Counted from the first letter of the stretch, positions 42,701 through 51,678 are shown. The stretch: 64,000 nt of DNA from Bacillota bacterium (GCA_019420305.1 JAHZHL010000020.1:1-64000); one strand, 5' to 3'. Notes: generated by a model from the sequence alone, not told the origin. Translations and numbers: made by a program.

Positions 42701-43797
42701 CCTATGGCGGAAAACTCCTTTCCCAAATCGCGGAAGCTCTAGACGCAGTATTCGGAACCGCTTTTCGATTCAGAACCTGGGACGCTGAATTTGTAGTGCT
42801 TTACCCGGATTCGATTCTGGAAGCGTTTGTCGGACGATGTACCAGGTTGCGGTCTATTCTTGAACAGCGTTGTCCGGATATGTTTCGGATGGGACATACC
42901 TGGTCAGAGGATGTTTTTTCGGGGGAACATCTGGTGCGTGAGGCGCAGTCTATCATGCGCAGCGAAACGATTAAAAGAAAATCAGATATAAGGAATCTTT
43001 TTTTGAGCAATCAGGAATCCGCACCGGTTCCAATCGTAAAAAAAAGCAGTTTTGTCGCGTATTTCCAACCTAAAATCGATATGCGTGATGGAAGCCTTGT
43101 TGGAGCAGAGGCTCTGGCGCGCGAAATAAACGAAGACGGAACTCTGGTTCCGCCAGAGATGTTTATTCGGAATTTGGAGAAAAACGGAAAAATACGAGAG
43201 CTGGATCTTTACATGCTGGAACAAGTTCTATGGCAGCTGAATGAATGGCAGTCCCGGGGATTGCCGCCGATTTGCGTGTCTGTGAATATTTCCAGGCATA
43301 CGCTGACGGATCCGAATACCTTAGCTTCCATATTAGCGCTGCAAAGCCACTATCCGGATGTTCCTGCGGATCGGATTTCCTTGGAGATTACAGAAACCGC
43401 GGGTGATATTGAAAAAGCGACCCTTTCTTCCATTGTGGAACGGTTTGGGGAGTTTGGAATTTGCTTTGAACTGGACGATTTTGGATCTCATTACTCAAAT
43501 ATGTCAATTTTCAGCAGTGTAAAATTTTCCACAATTAAACTGGACAAAAGCTTGATCTGCGAGTTGCCGAACAATGCAATCAGTCAGACACTTGTAAAAG
43601 ATCTTGTAAATATCTGTAAGGATTTTGGAATGCTTTGCATTGCGGAAGGCGTCGAAACCAGGTGGCAGAAAGACGCTCTGCTGGATGTCGGATGTGTTTA
43701 CGGACAGGGATTTTACTATTCAAAGCCGCTGCCTCCAGCGAAGTTTGAAGAGCAGTATTTAAAATCTGTGAAAGTGCAGCACAGGAAAGGAGTTTAA
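39763..43797 (+). CDS. Large multi-domain GGDEF/EAL cyclic-di-GMP protein
   Basis: Signalling protein of 1344 residues without membrane spans. In order: a GGDEF domain at about 5-155 with intact GRIGGDEF (residues 78-82) and preceding IDIDNFK; PAS-like regions at about 185-460; a degenerate GGDEF near 590-700 (GQYMNNSVIAF in place of GGDEF); and a GAF-like stretch near 760-905. A second degenerate GGDEF lies near 935-1075 (RTWDAEFVVL), followed by an EAL domain at about 1085-1335. The EAL domain has the key sites: AEALARE, VNISRH, LEITET, ELDDFGSHYSN, KLDKS, IAEGVET and GQGFYYSKP. It can thus be expected both to make and break c-di-GMP. It ends four bases before the CheB-CheR gene. Confidence 0.9.
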   Translation: MKDELSGLLNSEEIRDRINLFLKTMPEEMPCAMFLIDIDNFKEVHDILGKKAGEDILRRIGQILTSLFRTTDLVGRIGGDEFLVFLSGDLSQKLVCEKARIICDELKFTEKSENGKRIDITVSVGAGMFFKNEKKFRKLYKRAESALNKAKEAGKQNFYILFEDTFTEERQELEIPTPVNIISLRTLLAYMDDGVALLEIGSRVNLLYASPGFFKMLRIDKKSLNLPCKLDEIGICPEEEKEYEEKLRDQMPKEGVIEHIHRVLTEQGWVWRRVCAVRIAYPLSEYPIVLEISTNISEFMESENQLKESLERLRIAFGQIPHLLWELELPARRFTFYSIDMQQPDKKVSMEHFPESFFEQGMIHPSSFESFRRFANEMIDGKAEGYGNFIMRSRRNNQFGWVSLSYRMIYDPDGVPIKAVGIQEKMSDLSGVHSFSFPRRPLPEVIRHDLIVKLRVNLTTTTIDELWAGGLHRTNLNVLFYPKLIRKWSSFLFYKAEGREFRQTFQRDNLLNAFEQGKKWFSKEYRWVDQGGNIRWMMYTVNLVRNAYTRDIEMFSCFVDVQKRHSWENMLETGAVRDTVSGLYDTRTMKELAECLIRARIGTNCTFVLINPHGVDKLQAENEQTICQIRRFFAVALSFALGADCVLGQYMNNSVIAFFPETTSRFEVKKRMEEAFAYIRMTMDEILKLDDIRFIAGAVTEKTDEANYERMLLRAGYLCEFWKTAAVDTVAFPDMEDEWIYIGLKNELENNTSVLSGITERPLSAEEQNAAFYCVTEMLASSGDAKASVESALRGIGYYYRADRVYMLILSEDEKTVTVSFEWVGQGKHSIRKMMSEVQIERIPLLQRCIKEDAPVSIKRQREAMQKKGSWNFMIYPIKQNDAKRRFLCVENGQEHSEETALLEQMVPYILQEEEKVGPGRSAEQSERISKADRLLESMPNLHIYMDTIHSMSSDNYSSMGVVSLDIPDFSAINADKGYTYGGKLLSQIAEALDAVFGTAFRFRTWDAEFVVLYPDSILEAFVGRCTRLRSILEQRCPDMFRMGHTWSEDVFSGEHLVREAQSIMRSETIKRKSDIRNLFLSNQESAPVPIVKKSSFVAYFQPKIDMRDGSLVGAEALAREINEDGTLVPPEMFIRNLEKNGKIRELDLYMLEQVLWQLNEWQSRGLPPICVSVNISRHTLTDPNTLASILALQSHYPDVPADRISLEITETAGDIEKATLSSIVERFGEFGICFELDDFGSHYSNMSIFSSVKFSTIKLDKSLICELPNNAISQTLVKDLVNICKDFGMLCIAEGVETRWQKDALLDVGCVYGQGFYYSKPLPPAKFEEQYLKSVKVQHRKGV

Positions 43798-43800
43798 AAG

Positions 43801-46338
43801 ATGACAGTTATGAACGGAACAGATGCGTTAAAAGAAGAGAATTCCCACAGCCAGCCGGATGCGCCGCTGATTATCGGAATCGGGGCATCGGCAGGGGGGC
43901 TGGAGGCTCTGCAGCAGTTCTTTCAGCATATGCCCAGCAATACCGGACTGAGTTTTGTTGTCGTGCAGCACCTTTCTCCTGACTATCGCAGCCTCATGGC
44001 GGATATTCTCGGCAAACACACAGAAATGAAAGTGACGCAGGCGGAAAACGGGATGGAGGTTCATAAAAATATGGTCTATCTGATTCCGCCGAAAAACAAT
44101 CTGACTCTGAAAGAGGGAAAACTCTTGCTGACTGAATTCGAAAATGGAACTCTCAACCATCCGATTGATGTGTTTTTTCATTCTCTCGCCAAAGAGCAAA
44201 AAGATATGGCTGTCGTGGTTGTCATGTCCGGCACCGGTTCGGATGGAACCGGCGGGATCAAAGCAGTGAAGGAACAAGGAGGACTGGTAATCGTACAGGA
44301 TCCGGAAACCGCAAAATTTGATGGAATGCCAAAGAGCGCAATTAATACCGGTCTTGCGGATTTTGTGCTGTCACCGGATGAAATCGTGGATGAAGTTTTA
44401 AACTTTTCCAACTATCCTACTATTGTGAGGAATCAGAGTCAGGAGGCTCTTTTTTCAGATGAAGGTTCCTTTACAAAAATTTCTACGATTATGAAAAAGG
44501 TCAGCGGTATTGATTTTACCAATTACAAACGTACAACCGTATTGCGCAGAATTGAACGGAGAATGGTTGTAACGCATAGTAAGAGCCTTGCGGAGTACGT
44601 GAACCTTTTGGAAGCTGACACGGAAGAAGTAAAGGTGCTTGTAAAGGAAATTCTGATTGGTGTCACGAATTTTTTCCGTGATCCTTCCTTTTTTGAGAAG
44701 CTGAAATATAACGTAATTTATCCGATTGTGGAACACGCGGATGAAAAGGAGCCGATCCGCGTATGGAGCGCGGGGTGTTCTACAGGAGAGGAGGCTTATT
44801 CGATCGCGATCTTGTTCCATGAAGTACTGGAAGAACTGAACGCGCAGCGTGATATTAAGATTTTTGCGACCGATGTGGATACAAACGCGATTGAACAGGC
44901 GGGCAAGGGTGTTTTTTCAGAAAATATTCTCGATGATGTATCCAGTGAACGGCTGGCAAAATATTTTTCAAAGAAAAACGAACAGTATCATATTTCAAAA
45001 GAAATTCGACGAATGATTATTTTCGCGCCCCATAATATGCTTTCGGATCCTCCATTCGGAAAGCTGGATCTGATCAGCTGCAGAAACGTTATGATCTATT
45101 TTCAGCCGATCCTGCAGAAATCTCTGTTTGCGATTTTCCACTCTGCTCTGAAAAAAGGAGGGTATCTTTTCCTCGGAAAAAGCGAGACTGCCGGAGAGTA
45201 TTCCAATGTGTTTCAGGCGTTGTGCGGAGCGGAAAAAATATATGTACATAAAGGAGAGGGAAAAACGGATGAGTTCCGGCCGCCTGCTTTTAATATACCA
45301 AACATCCAGGCGATTTCTCCGAGGATGGTCAGCCTGCCGGATCGAAACGCCGGAAGCTACATGCCGGAGACAACCTATATGAACTTTTTGGAAGGGTTCC
45401 TTCCTGCTTCGATTGTGGTAAACGGATCCAACAATGTAATTCATTTTTTTGGAAACTATTCGGACTATATTTCGATCGCGCCGGGCAGGGCGACTTTTAA
45501 TCTGTTTAGTATTATCAACAAGGATCTGAGTTTGGTTGTCTCTACCGCATTGAATCGGTGCAGGACAGAGCAGAAAGCGGTAACCTATACAGGAATTGTG
45601 GTTGACTGTCCGGCTGGGCGCAGAGTCATTGACCTGACCGTAAGTCCGGTTTCGGGACGTGGAAAAGACGACTCCGGATTGATCGCGGTGCTTTTTGTAG
45701 AAAACAAAAAGATGAAAATAGACGGGGTAACAGAAAAGTATGATGTGGATACGACGGCTGCCCGGCGTATCGCCGATTTGGAGCATGAGCTGCAGGAATC
45801 GCAGAACGATTTAAAATCCACGATTGGGGAACTGGAGACGGTAAACGAAGAACTGCAGGCGGCGAACGAAGAATTGTTAACCGCGAATGAAGAGTTGCAG
45901 AGCTCGAACGAAGAACTGCAGTCAGTCAATGAAGAATTGTATACGGTTAATACCGAATATCAGCAAAAGCTGGATGAGCTTACGATGCTCACCAATGATT
46001 TGTCCAACTTCCTTTCCTCCACAATGATCGGGATTTTGTTTGTAGACAGCGACCTTAATATACGAAAGTTTACCGAATATGTAGGCAGAGAGTTTCAGCT
46101 GATGGAGCATGATGTAGGCCGCTCGTTTCAGATTTTTGCCCATAGCTTCCCCGAAGAGGATATTATTAGTGATTCCAAGGAGGTGCTGAAAAATTTAGCT
46201 CCGATCGATCGTGAGGTGACTTCCATGAATGGACGCCACTATACACTTCGTATCGCGCCGTACCGGACGACGGAAAACAGTATTCGGGGGCTTGTTATTA
46301 CCATTATTGACAGTCTGGGTGTGAACGCGAAGGACTAA
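43801..46338 (+). CDS. CheB-CheR fusion with coiled coil and PAS domain
   Basis: Hybrid protein of 845 residues combining a protein-glutamate methylesterase (CheB, about 20-205: GIGASAGGLEAL, VVQHLSPDY, MSGTGSDGTGG) with a CheR-type methyltransferase (about 220-480: VWSAGCSTGEEAYSIA for SAM, then ISCRNVMIYF). A PAS-like segment comes next. A striking heptad coiled coil at about 655-720 repeats the unit NEELQ, and a last PAS domain ends the protein. No receiver domain, histidine kinase or chemotaxis receptor gene is nearby, so it is an orphan. It starts at ATG 43801 after AAAGGAGTTTAAAAG, inside one unit with the c-di-GMP gene. A role in that signalling branch is inferred. Confidence 0.92.
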   Translation: MTVMNGTDALKEENSHSQPDAPLIIGIGASAGGLEALQQFFQHMPSNTGLSFVVVQHLSPDYRSLMADILGKHTEMKVTQAENGMEVHKNMVYLIPPKNNLTLKEGKLLLTEFENGTLNHPIDVFFHSLAKEQKDMAVVVVMSGTGSDGTGGIKAVKEQGGLVIVQDPETAKFDGMPKSAINTGLADFVLSPDEIVDEVLNFSNYPTIVRNQSQEALFSDEGSFTKISTIMKKVSGIDFTNYKRTTVLRRIERRMVVTHSKSLAEYVNLLEADTEEVKVLVKEILIGVTNFFRDPSFFEKLKYNVIYPIVEHADEKEPIRVWSAGCSTGEEAYSIAILFHEVLEELNAQRDIKIFATDVDTNAIEQAGKGVFSENILDDVSSERLAKYFSKKNEQYHISKEIRRMIIFAPHNMLSDPPFGKLDLISCRNVMIYFQPILQKSLFAIFHSALKKGGYLFLGKSETAGEYSNVFQALCGAEKIYVHKGEGKTDEFRPPAFNIPNIQAISPRMVSLPDRNAGSYMPETTYMNFLEGFLPASIVVNGSNNVIHFFGNYSDYISIAPGRATFNLFSIINKDLSLVVSTALNRCRTEQKAVTYTGIVVDCPAGRRVIDLTVSPVSGRGKDDSGLIAVLFVENKKMKIDGVTEKYDVDTTAARRIADLEHELQESQNDLKSTIGELETVNEELQAANEELLTANEELQSSNEELQSVNEELYTVNTEYQQKLDELTMLTNDLSNFLSSTMIGILFVDSDLNIRKFTEYVGREFQLMEHDVGRSFQIFAHSFPEEDIISDSKEVLKNLAPIDREVTSMNGRHYTLRIAPYRTTENSIRGLVITIIDSLGVNAKD

Positions 46339-46430
46339 ACATTTCCAGTTTTCATTTGCTTCCGGATGGGGTATGATTACCACAGGGCTTGCGGATGGAT
46401 GGGAGAATGAAAACGAAAGGAAGAGTGGAA

Positions 46431-48056
46431 ATGTTGAAACGGATTGGGATTTTTGTAATACTGTTGCTTTTTCTGGGACAGACTGTTTTTTCTTTTTATG
46501 GAGAGGGAACTGCTTTTGCCGCAGAAAAAGAGCTAAGGGGAATATGGGTTTCTGTCTTTGATTTTCCAAAGCTTGGATTGAACGCATCTTCCGAAAGTGG
46601 TTTTGTAAAAAACGCGCAGAAATTTCTGGATAAGGCAGAGGGAAACGGTGTGAATACTGTGTTTCTTCATGTGAGAGCTTTTGATGACGCCATTTATCCA
46701 TCAAAGGTTTTTCGGAGAAATCAATATGTTTCTTCCGCTTATGATCCTCTGAAGCTGATGGTACGGGAGGTACATAAACGAGGGATGGAGCTTCACGCCT
46801 GGATGAATCCTTATCGTCTGGACTATGAATACTATCTGGATCCGGCGAAGACTTCCTCGACCGAACGGGTTAAGAACGCGGTTTCGGAAGTGATGTCGTA
46901 TGATATTGATGGAATCCATTTTGACGATTATTTCTACAACGCGCAAACAGGATATAAAGATGTGTCCGGTGCGATTACGGTTCAGGGAGGGCAGGAACCA
47001 TCCGCGGAACGAAAGAAAAGCTATGTGAACACTATGGTTCGCGCGATTTACCGTGAGGTGAAAAGCAAAAAGGCGTCGGTGGATTTCGGCATCAGTCCTC
47101 AGGGGACTACAGAAAACTGCCGGCTTTCCGGCGCGGATGTTGATACGTGGATGTCACAAAAAGGATATGTGGACTATCTGATGCCGCAGATTTACTGGTC
47201 AAACCAATATGGAAGCGCGGGAACTCGCGCGATGTTTTCGGATCGGGTAAGGGAGTGGAGCTCTCTTAATTCGGGAAAGGTTAGACTATATGCCGGGTTG
47301 GCTCTTTACCGTACGGGAACCGCGATCAGCGATGATCCGGGATGGAAGAAAAAATCTACAAATCTGAAAGAACAGGTTCAGATATTGCGAAACAGCGGAT
47401 GGGCGGGATATACGCTGTTCAGCGCTCAGGATCTGGTAAGAGATACCGCCCAGGCGGAGCTTTCCGGATTGCGGGATCTCCTGGGACAGAGCGGACAGAA
47501 TACCGCAAAGCCTGCTGCCGTTATGGATCTGAAGGTCTCTTCCGCAGGCTACCGTTCGCTGAAGTTGTCGTGGAAGCAGGCGGCCGGGGCGGGCAGCTAC
47601 GAAATCTATCGCGCCTCATCCCAAAGCGGAAGCTATCACAAAGTAAGAACTGCTGTTTCGCCGAACTGTCAGGATACCGGACTGGAAACCGGGAAAAATT
47701 ACTATTATCGGGTGCGAGCGGTGAAAAACGGACAGTATGGAGAGTGGTCCCAGATAAAGAGTGGAAAGCCGAAGCTTGCCGCGCCAAAGCTTTCTGTTTC
47801 AGCGGGAAAGAAAAGGGCTGCGTTGAAATGGAATAAGATTGCCGGCGCGAGTGGTTATCAGGTTTACCGGGCGGATAAATCCAAAGGAAGCTTTAAGCGG
47901 ATTTCCACAGTAAAAAAAGGAGCGACGACAAAATATATCAATGCAAAACTGAAAAAAGGGAAGAAGTACACATTCCGGATTCGGGCTTATCGCAGTCAGA
48001 ATGGAAAGAAGCTTTACGGCGGCTATAGCTCGCGGATTACGGTGAAAATAAAATAA
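46431..48056 (+). CDS. Secreted GHL10-type (DUF187) glycoside hydrolase with Fn3 domains
   Basis: Exported protein of 541 residues. Signal peptide 1-32 (GIFVILLLFLGQTVFSFYG ... AFA) precedes a family-10-like glycosidase barrel at about 35-355: LRGIWVSVFD, VFLHVRAFDDAIYPS, LHAWMNPYR, DGIHFDDYF, DFGISPQGT and YLMPQIYWSNQYG are the GHL10 signature segments. Relatives cleave or bind peptidoglycan glycans. Two Fn3 domains follow (about 365-450 and 455-541), the last ending KKLYGGYSSRITVKI, very like the end of the secreted protease at 33989. ATG at 46431 follows AAAGGAAGAGTGGAA. Starts at 46389 and 46407 lack proper spacing. Confidence 0.9.
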   Translation: MLKRIGIFVILLLFLGQTVFSFYGEGTAFAAEKELRGIWVSVFDFPKLGLNASSESGFVKNAQKFLDKAEGNGVNTVFLHVRAFDDAIYPSKVFRRNQYVSSAYDPLKLMVREVHKRGMELHAWMNPYRLDYEYYLDPAKTSSTERVKNAVSEVMSYDIDGIHFDDYFYNAQTGYKDVSGAITVQGGQEPSAERKKSYVNTMVRAIYREVKSKKASVDFGISPQGTTENCRLSGADVDTWMSQKGYVDYLMPQIYWSNQYGSAGTRAMFSDRVREWSSLNSGKVRLYAGLALYRTGTAISDDPGWKKKSTNLKEQVQILRNSGWAGYTLFSAQDLVRDTAQAELSGLRDLLGQSGQNTAKPAAVMDLKVSSAGYRSLKLSWKQAAGAGSYEIYRASSQSGSYHKVRTAVSPNCQDTGLETGKNYYYRVRAVKNGQYGEWSQIKSGKPKLAAPKLSVSAGKKRAALKWNKIAGASGYQVYRADKSKGSFKRISTVKKGATTKYINAKLKKGKKYTFRIRAYRSQNGKKLYGGYSSRITVKIK

Positions 48057-48102
48057 GTCAGCAGAACGAGTATTTTTTCGCCGAGAATTTGGAAACAACT
48101 TC

Positions 48103-48131
48103 TTGTCTAATGCTGAAAGCTATGCTATAAT
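48103..48131 (+). promoter_or_regulatory. Promoter of the tRNA-Leu(CAA) gene
   Basis: TTGTCT (48103-48108), 17-base spacer, TATAAT (48126-48131), 11 bases before the mature tRNA 5-prime end, so the leader is very short. The stretch 48057-48102 shows nothing else. Confidence 0.7.
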
Positions 48132-48142
48132 GACATCATTGC

Positions 48143-48229
48143 GCCGGCGTGATGGAATTGGCAGACGTGCGGGACTCAAAATCCCGTGGTGGCAACACCG
48201 TATGGGTTCGACCCCCATCGCCGGCACCA
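48143..48229 (+). tRNA. tRNA-Leu (anticodon CAA)
   Basis: Acceptor arms GCCGGCG and CGCCGGC, encoded ACCA. The anticodon stem CGGGA/TCCCG encloses the loop CTCAAAA, anticodon CAA for UUG. It has a long variable arm and the T loop GTTCGAC. yajC starts 53 bases further on without a terminator between, so the two may share transcription. Confidence 0.95.
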
Positions 48230-48281
48230 TTTAATGGATGATACAAAATGAAGTAAATTATTTTAAGGAGGCTCTGTTTTT

Positions 48282-48794
48282 ATGAATGGAAACATGTTAG
48301 CAACGTTACTGCCTTTAGTTCTGCTGCTGGTCATCATGTATTTCCTGCTGATCCGCCCTCAGAAAAAACGGGAAAAGCAGGTCAATGAGATGCGAAGCAA
48401 TGTCCGCGTAGGAGATGAAATTATCACGATTGGCGGAATTTGCGGAAAGGTCGTAAAGACAAAGGATGAATCTCTGGTGATTCAGGTTGGAGCTGACAAA
48501 GTGAAATTTGAAATCATGAGATGGTCTGTTTCCAAAGTAGTGGAAAACGCGAAACCGACAAAGAAAGTAAGCGTTTCCTCCTCCGCGAAAGATGAGGAGG
48601 AAGAATCTTCAAAGAAGGCAATGCCGAGAAGGTTGAAGAAAAAGGCCGCGGCTGAGGAAGAGGCGCCGGCTGAAGAAGAAAAGAAGCCGGAAGAAAAAGC
48701 GGCGGAAGAACCATCAAAGGAAGAAGCTCCAGCGGAGCAGCCGGAGAATGGTTCCGATGAAGCGGCAGAAAATGCTGACGAAGAAAAAAAATAG
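48282..48794 (+). CDS. yajC: Preprotein translocase subunit YajC with long acidic tail
   Basis: Accessory membrane subunit of the Sec-YidC-SecDF complex. The first 90 residues are a standard YajC: one span (LPLVLLLVIMYFLLIRPQKKREKQ) and the domain with VRVGDEIITIGGICGKVV. Residues 95-170 are an unusual low-complexity tail of Glu, Ala, Pro and Lys, which about doubles the usual length. ATG follows TAAGGAGGCTCTGTTTTT. The tail is visible in the sequence; its function is unknown. secDF follows after one small gene, which fits a shared export role. Confidence 0.92.
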   Translation: MNGNMLATLLPLVLLLVIMYFLLIRPQKKREKQVNEMRSNVRVGDEIITIGGICGKVVKTKDESLVIQVGADKVKFEIMRWSVSKVVENAKPTKKVSVSSSAKDEEEESSKKAMPRRLKKKAAAEEEAPAEEEKKPEEKAAEEPSKEEAPAEQPENGSDEAAENADEEKK

Positions 48795-48814
48795 GCCTGA
48801 TTGAGATAGGAAGA

Positions 48815-48846
48815 AAAACACATCATTTCGCATGGTGTGTTTTTTA
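48815..48846 (+). terminator. Terminator after yajC
   Basis: AAAACACATCA and TGGTGTGTTTT form an 11-bp stem with one G-T pair, then a T run. Confidence 0.8.
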
Positions 48847-48918
48847 TATTTTTGGATGAGTTCTTGATTTGTTTCTATCTTCATATACTGATGAAAGAAA
48901 GAAGAAGGAGGTTATACG

Positions 48919-49284
48919 ATGGACAAATTGATGCGGATCTGCAAGGGCGGCCTGATCAGCCTTCTGCTGTTTGGTCTTCTGACCGGAGTCGGGGCTGTAA
49001 TTCTAAGATTTACACCGTTTCCGGAAAGGTGGGACTTTTACTGGCTGGTGGCGGCTATATCGATCGCTTGTTTTTTCACGGGGCTTTATACTGCCGGCAC
49101 CTTTCGGAAAGCCGGGTTGCTCAGCGGAATTTCCGTTTCCGCGGTTCTTATCTTTCTGATTCTGAGCGCTGTATGCGCTGCCTTTTCCGTGATGCCGGCA
49201 TTCGGAATGCTGCGTCCGGCACATCTGATTCCTATCGCGGCAGGAGCCCTGGGCGGAATCTTTGGCGCCAACATAAAAAAATAA
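48919..49284 (+). CDS. TIGR04086 family membrane protein
   Basis: Small integral membrane protein of 121 residues with four predicted spans (about 10-28, 41-57, 66-88, 97-117). Glycines in GGLISLLLFGLL and the C-terminal AAGALGGIFGANI are as in the TIGR04086 family, found next to yajC and secDF in many Clostridia. Its biochemical role is unknown. ATG follows AGAAGGAGGTTATACG, a very strong ribosome site. It lies between yajC and secDF here too, so a link to export is plausible by context. Confidence 0.85.
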   Translation: MDKLMRICKGGLISLLLFGLLTGVGAVILRFTPFPERWDFYWLVAAISIACFFTGLYTAGTFRKAGLLSGISVSAVLIFLILSAVCAAFSVMPAFGMLRPAHLIPIAAGALGGIFGANIKK

Positions 49285-49428
49285 GAGTGAAAGGCGGAAA
49301 ACCTCAGAAAAGCGGAAGCTTTGCCCTTGTGAAAACAGTAAAAAAGTAGTAAAATATTATGACTGTAGTTTAAAATGGCAATAATGTTGTCAGACAAAAG
49401 AATATATAAGGTAACACTGGAGGACAAA

Positions 49429-51678
49429 ATGAACAATACGCTCAAGAAAGTTTTAGCGGTTCTGGTTATTCTGCTGATTGCGTTCGGATGGTATGTGACC
49501 CTCTTCGGACTGGGATCGGTGATGGAGCCGACAAAAGACAAGATTAAACTGGGTCTGGATATCAAAGGCGGCGTCTATGTCGTAATGGAAGCGCAGACCG
49601 ACTTAAAAGGAGAGGAACTGACGGATCTGATGAACCAGACTCAGGCAGTCATCGAGCAGCGTGTCAATGAGATGGGACTGGCAGAGCCGGTTGTTACAGT
49701 GGAGGGACAGAAACGGATTCGTGTCGAACTGCCGGGGGCAGAGGATGCGGAGGAAGCCATCGAACAGATTGGCCGAACCGCGCAGCTGCAGTTCGCTCTG
49801 GCTGACGGAACGATTGTTCTGGACGGAAGCAATGTAAAAGACGCGACCACGGGAACCGCGGACGACGGAGGATACGCGGTAAATCTGGAATTTGACAGTG
49901 AAGGAGCGGATCTGTTCGCGGAGGCCACGCAGACGGCCTACAGCGGATCGGTTACATCCGCGACAGAGGGTGTCAGCAACAATGCGATCATGATTATCTT
50001 AGACGATCAGATTATTTCCGCGCCGGTTGTTAACGAACCGATTTCCGGCGGTGTCTGCCAGATTTCCGGCGGCTTCTCCCAGGAGGAGGCTCAGAATCTG
50101 GCGGCGCTGATTCGAGGCGGATCCCTGCCTGTCGAGCTGGTTGAGGTGAACTCTTCCGTGCAGAGCGCCAGAATCGGATTTGACGCTCTGGAACAGAGTG
50201 TTCTGGCGGGGGCCATCGGCGTTGTTCTGATCTTTATTATCATGTTCGTAGGATACCGGATTATGGGACTTGCCGCGAATATCGCCCTGATGCTGTACAT
50301 CCTTATCATGCTGAATGTAATGGCGCTCATGGGCAGCGTACTGACGCTCCCCGGAATCGCGGGTATCATATTGGGCATCGGTATGGCTGTAGACGCGAAT
50401 GTCGTGATCTTCTCACGAATCAGGGAGGAAATGACAGAAGGAAAGAGCATCCGATCCGCGGTACAGAGCGGATTCAAGCGCGCTATGAGTACAATCATCG
50501 ACTCTCAGGTAACAACTTTTATCGCGGCGATTATCCTGTATCAGATTGGAACCAGCACCGTCAAAGGCTTTGCGTGGACCTTGATGATCGGTATCTTAGC
50601 CAGCATCTTTACCGCGGTTCTGGTTACTCACCTTTATATGGCGATTATTTCCGAAAGCAAACATCTCCAGAAACGCGGACTTTACGGAGTGAAGCCGGAC
50701 AATACGACGACCTTCCAGATTAAGCGTGACCTTCATTTTATAAAACACAGGAAAATTTTCTACATTGTAACAGTCGCTATTATGGTAGTTGGACTGGCAT
50801 TCGGAGTAGTGCGGGGACTGAATTACGGAATTGATTTCACCGGAGGAACCATGATTCAGGTGGATATGGGAAAACAGGTAGCGGTTTCGGATGTGGAAAA
50901 GTCCATTGAAAAATACAATCTGGATCCGGAGATTATTTACTCAGGGGAGAATAACCAGGAAATTGTCATTCGTACGATGGAAGCTTTGAACTCCGATGAG
51001 CGGACAGAAGTTCTGGACACGCTGAAAGCGGACTTTGAAATAACCGACGATGATGTCATCGCGCAGGAACTGTTCGGCCCGTCCGTCGGGAAAGAGCTGC
51101 GCAACAACGCGATTTTAGCGATTCTGCTTTCCGCGCTATGCATGCTGATCTATATACGAATCCGGTTTTCAGAATGGAAATTCGGCGGCGCGGCTCTGCT
51201 GGGCGTGTTGAACGACGTGCTTCTCGTGGTGGCGTTTTACGCGATTTTCCATGTACAGGTAAATAACCCGTTCATTGCGGGCATACTTACGGTAGTGGGA
51301 TATTCCATCAATGATACGATTGTAGTCTTTGACCGTATCCGGGAGAATCTAAGATATTCCAGAAAAGGCGGCACAGAAGAACTGATCGACCGGAGTATTA
51401 CCCAGACTCTGGGACGTTCTCTGATGACCTCTTTTACAACGTTAATCGTTATGGTGCCGCTGATGATTCTGACCGGAGAGGCGGTGCGGGAATTCACTCT
51501 GCCGCTGATGGTCGGCGTACTGGCGGGAGCATGTTCTTCCATCACAATCTGCAGCCCGCTGTACTATGAGTTCTCAAAAAGGGCGAGGAAGCGCGGCCCA
51601 AAGAACGGAGCTAAGAAGAAAGAAGAGAAAAAGAAAAAAGAACAGGCGAATAAATATCCGGATGGAGCGCAGGTATAA
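49429..51678 (+). CDS. secDF: Fused SecD-SecF protein translocase subunit
   Basis: Proton-driven membrane protein that helps pull proteins through SecYEG, here as one chain of 749 residues. The SecD half (about 1-420) has LGLDIKGGVYVVMEA near 42-56, a periplasmic domain and the GIGMAVDANVVIFSRIREE motif near 320-338. The SecF half (about 440-725) has FTGGTMIQV and GYSINDTIVVFDRIRENL. Twelve spans are expected. The tail is highly basic (KKKEEKKKKEQ). ATG at 49429 is preceded by CTGGAGGACAAA; the upstream in-frame ATG at 49375 has no ribosome site. Confidence 0.95.
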   Translation: MNNTLKKVLAVLVILLIAFGWYVTLFGLGSVMEPTKDKIKLGLDIKGGVYVVMEAQTDLKGEELTDLMNQTQAVIEQRVNEMGLAEPVVTVEGQKRIRVELPGAEDAEEAIEQIGRTAQLQFALADGTIVLDGSNVKDATTGTADDGGYAVNLEFDSEGADLFAEATQTAYSGSVTSATEGVSNNAIMIILDDQIISAPVVNEPISGGVCQISGGFSQEEAQNLAALIRGGSLPVELVEVNSSVQSARIGFDALEQSVLAGAIGVVLIFIIMFVGYRIMGLAANIALMLYILIMLNVMALMGSVLTLPGIAGIILGIGMAVDANVVIFSRIREEMTEGKSIRSAVQSGFKRAMSTIIDSQVTTFIAAIILYQIGTSTVKGFAWTLMIGILASIFTAVLVTHLYMAIISESKHLQKRGLYGVKPDNTTTFQIKRDLHFIKHRKIFYIVTVAIMVVGLAFGVVRGLNYGIDFTGGTMIQVDMGKQVAVSDVEKSIEKYNLDPEIIYSGENNQEIVIRTMEALNSDERTEVLDTLKADFEITDDDVIAQELFGPSVGKELRNNAILAILLSALCMLIYIRIRFSEWKFGGAALLGVLNDVLLVVAFYAIFHVQVNNPFIAGILTVVGYSINDTIVVFDRIRENLRYSRKGGTEELIDRSITQTLGRSLMTSFTTLIVMVPLMILTGEAVREFTLPLMVGVLAGACSSITICSPLYYEFSKRARKRGPKNGAKKKEEKKKKEQANKYPDGAQV

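Noticed and set aside
45830..45960. Tandem DNA repeat in the CheB-CheR gene as a separate repeat element
   Set aside because: The repeated pattern reflects the NEELQ heptad coiled coil in the protein, common in this fusion family.
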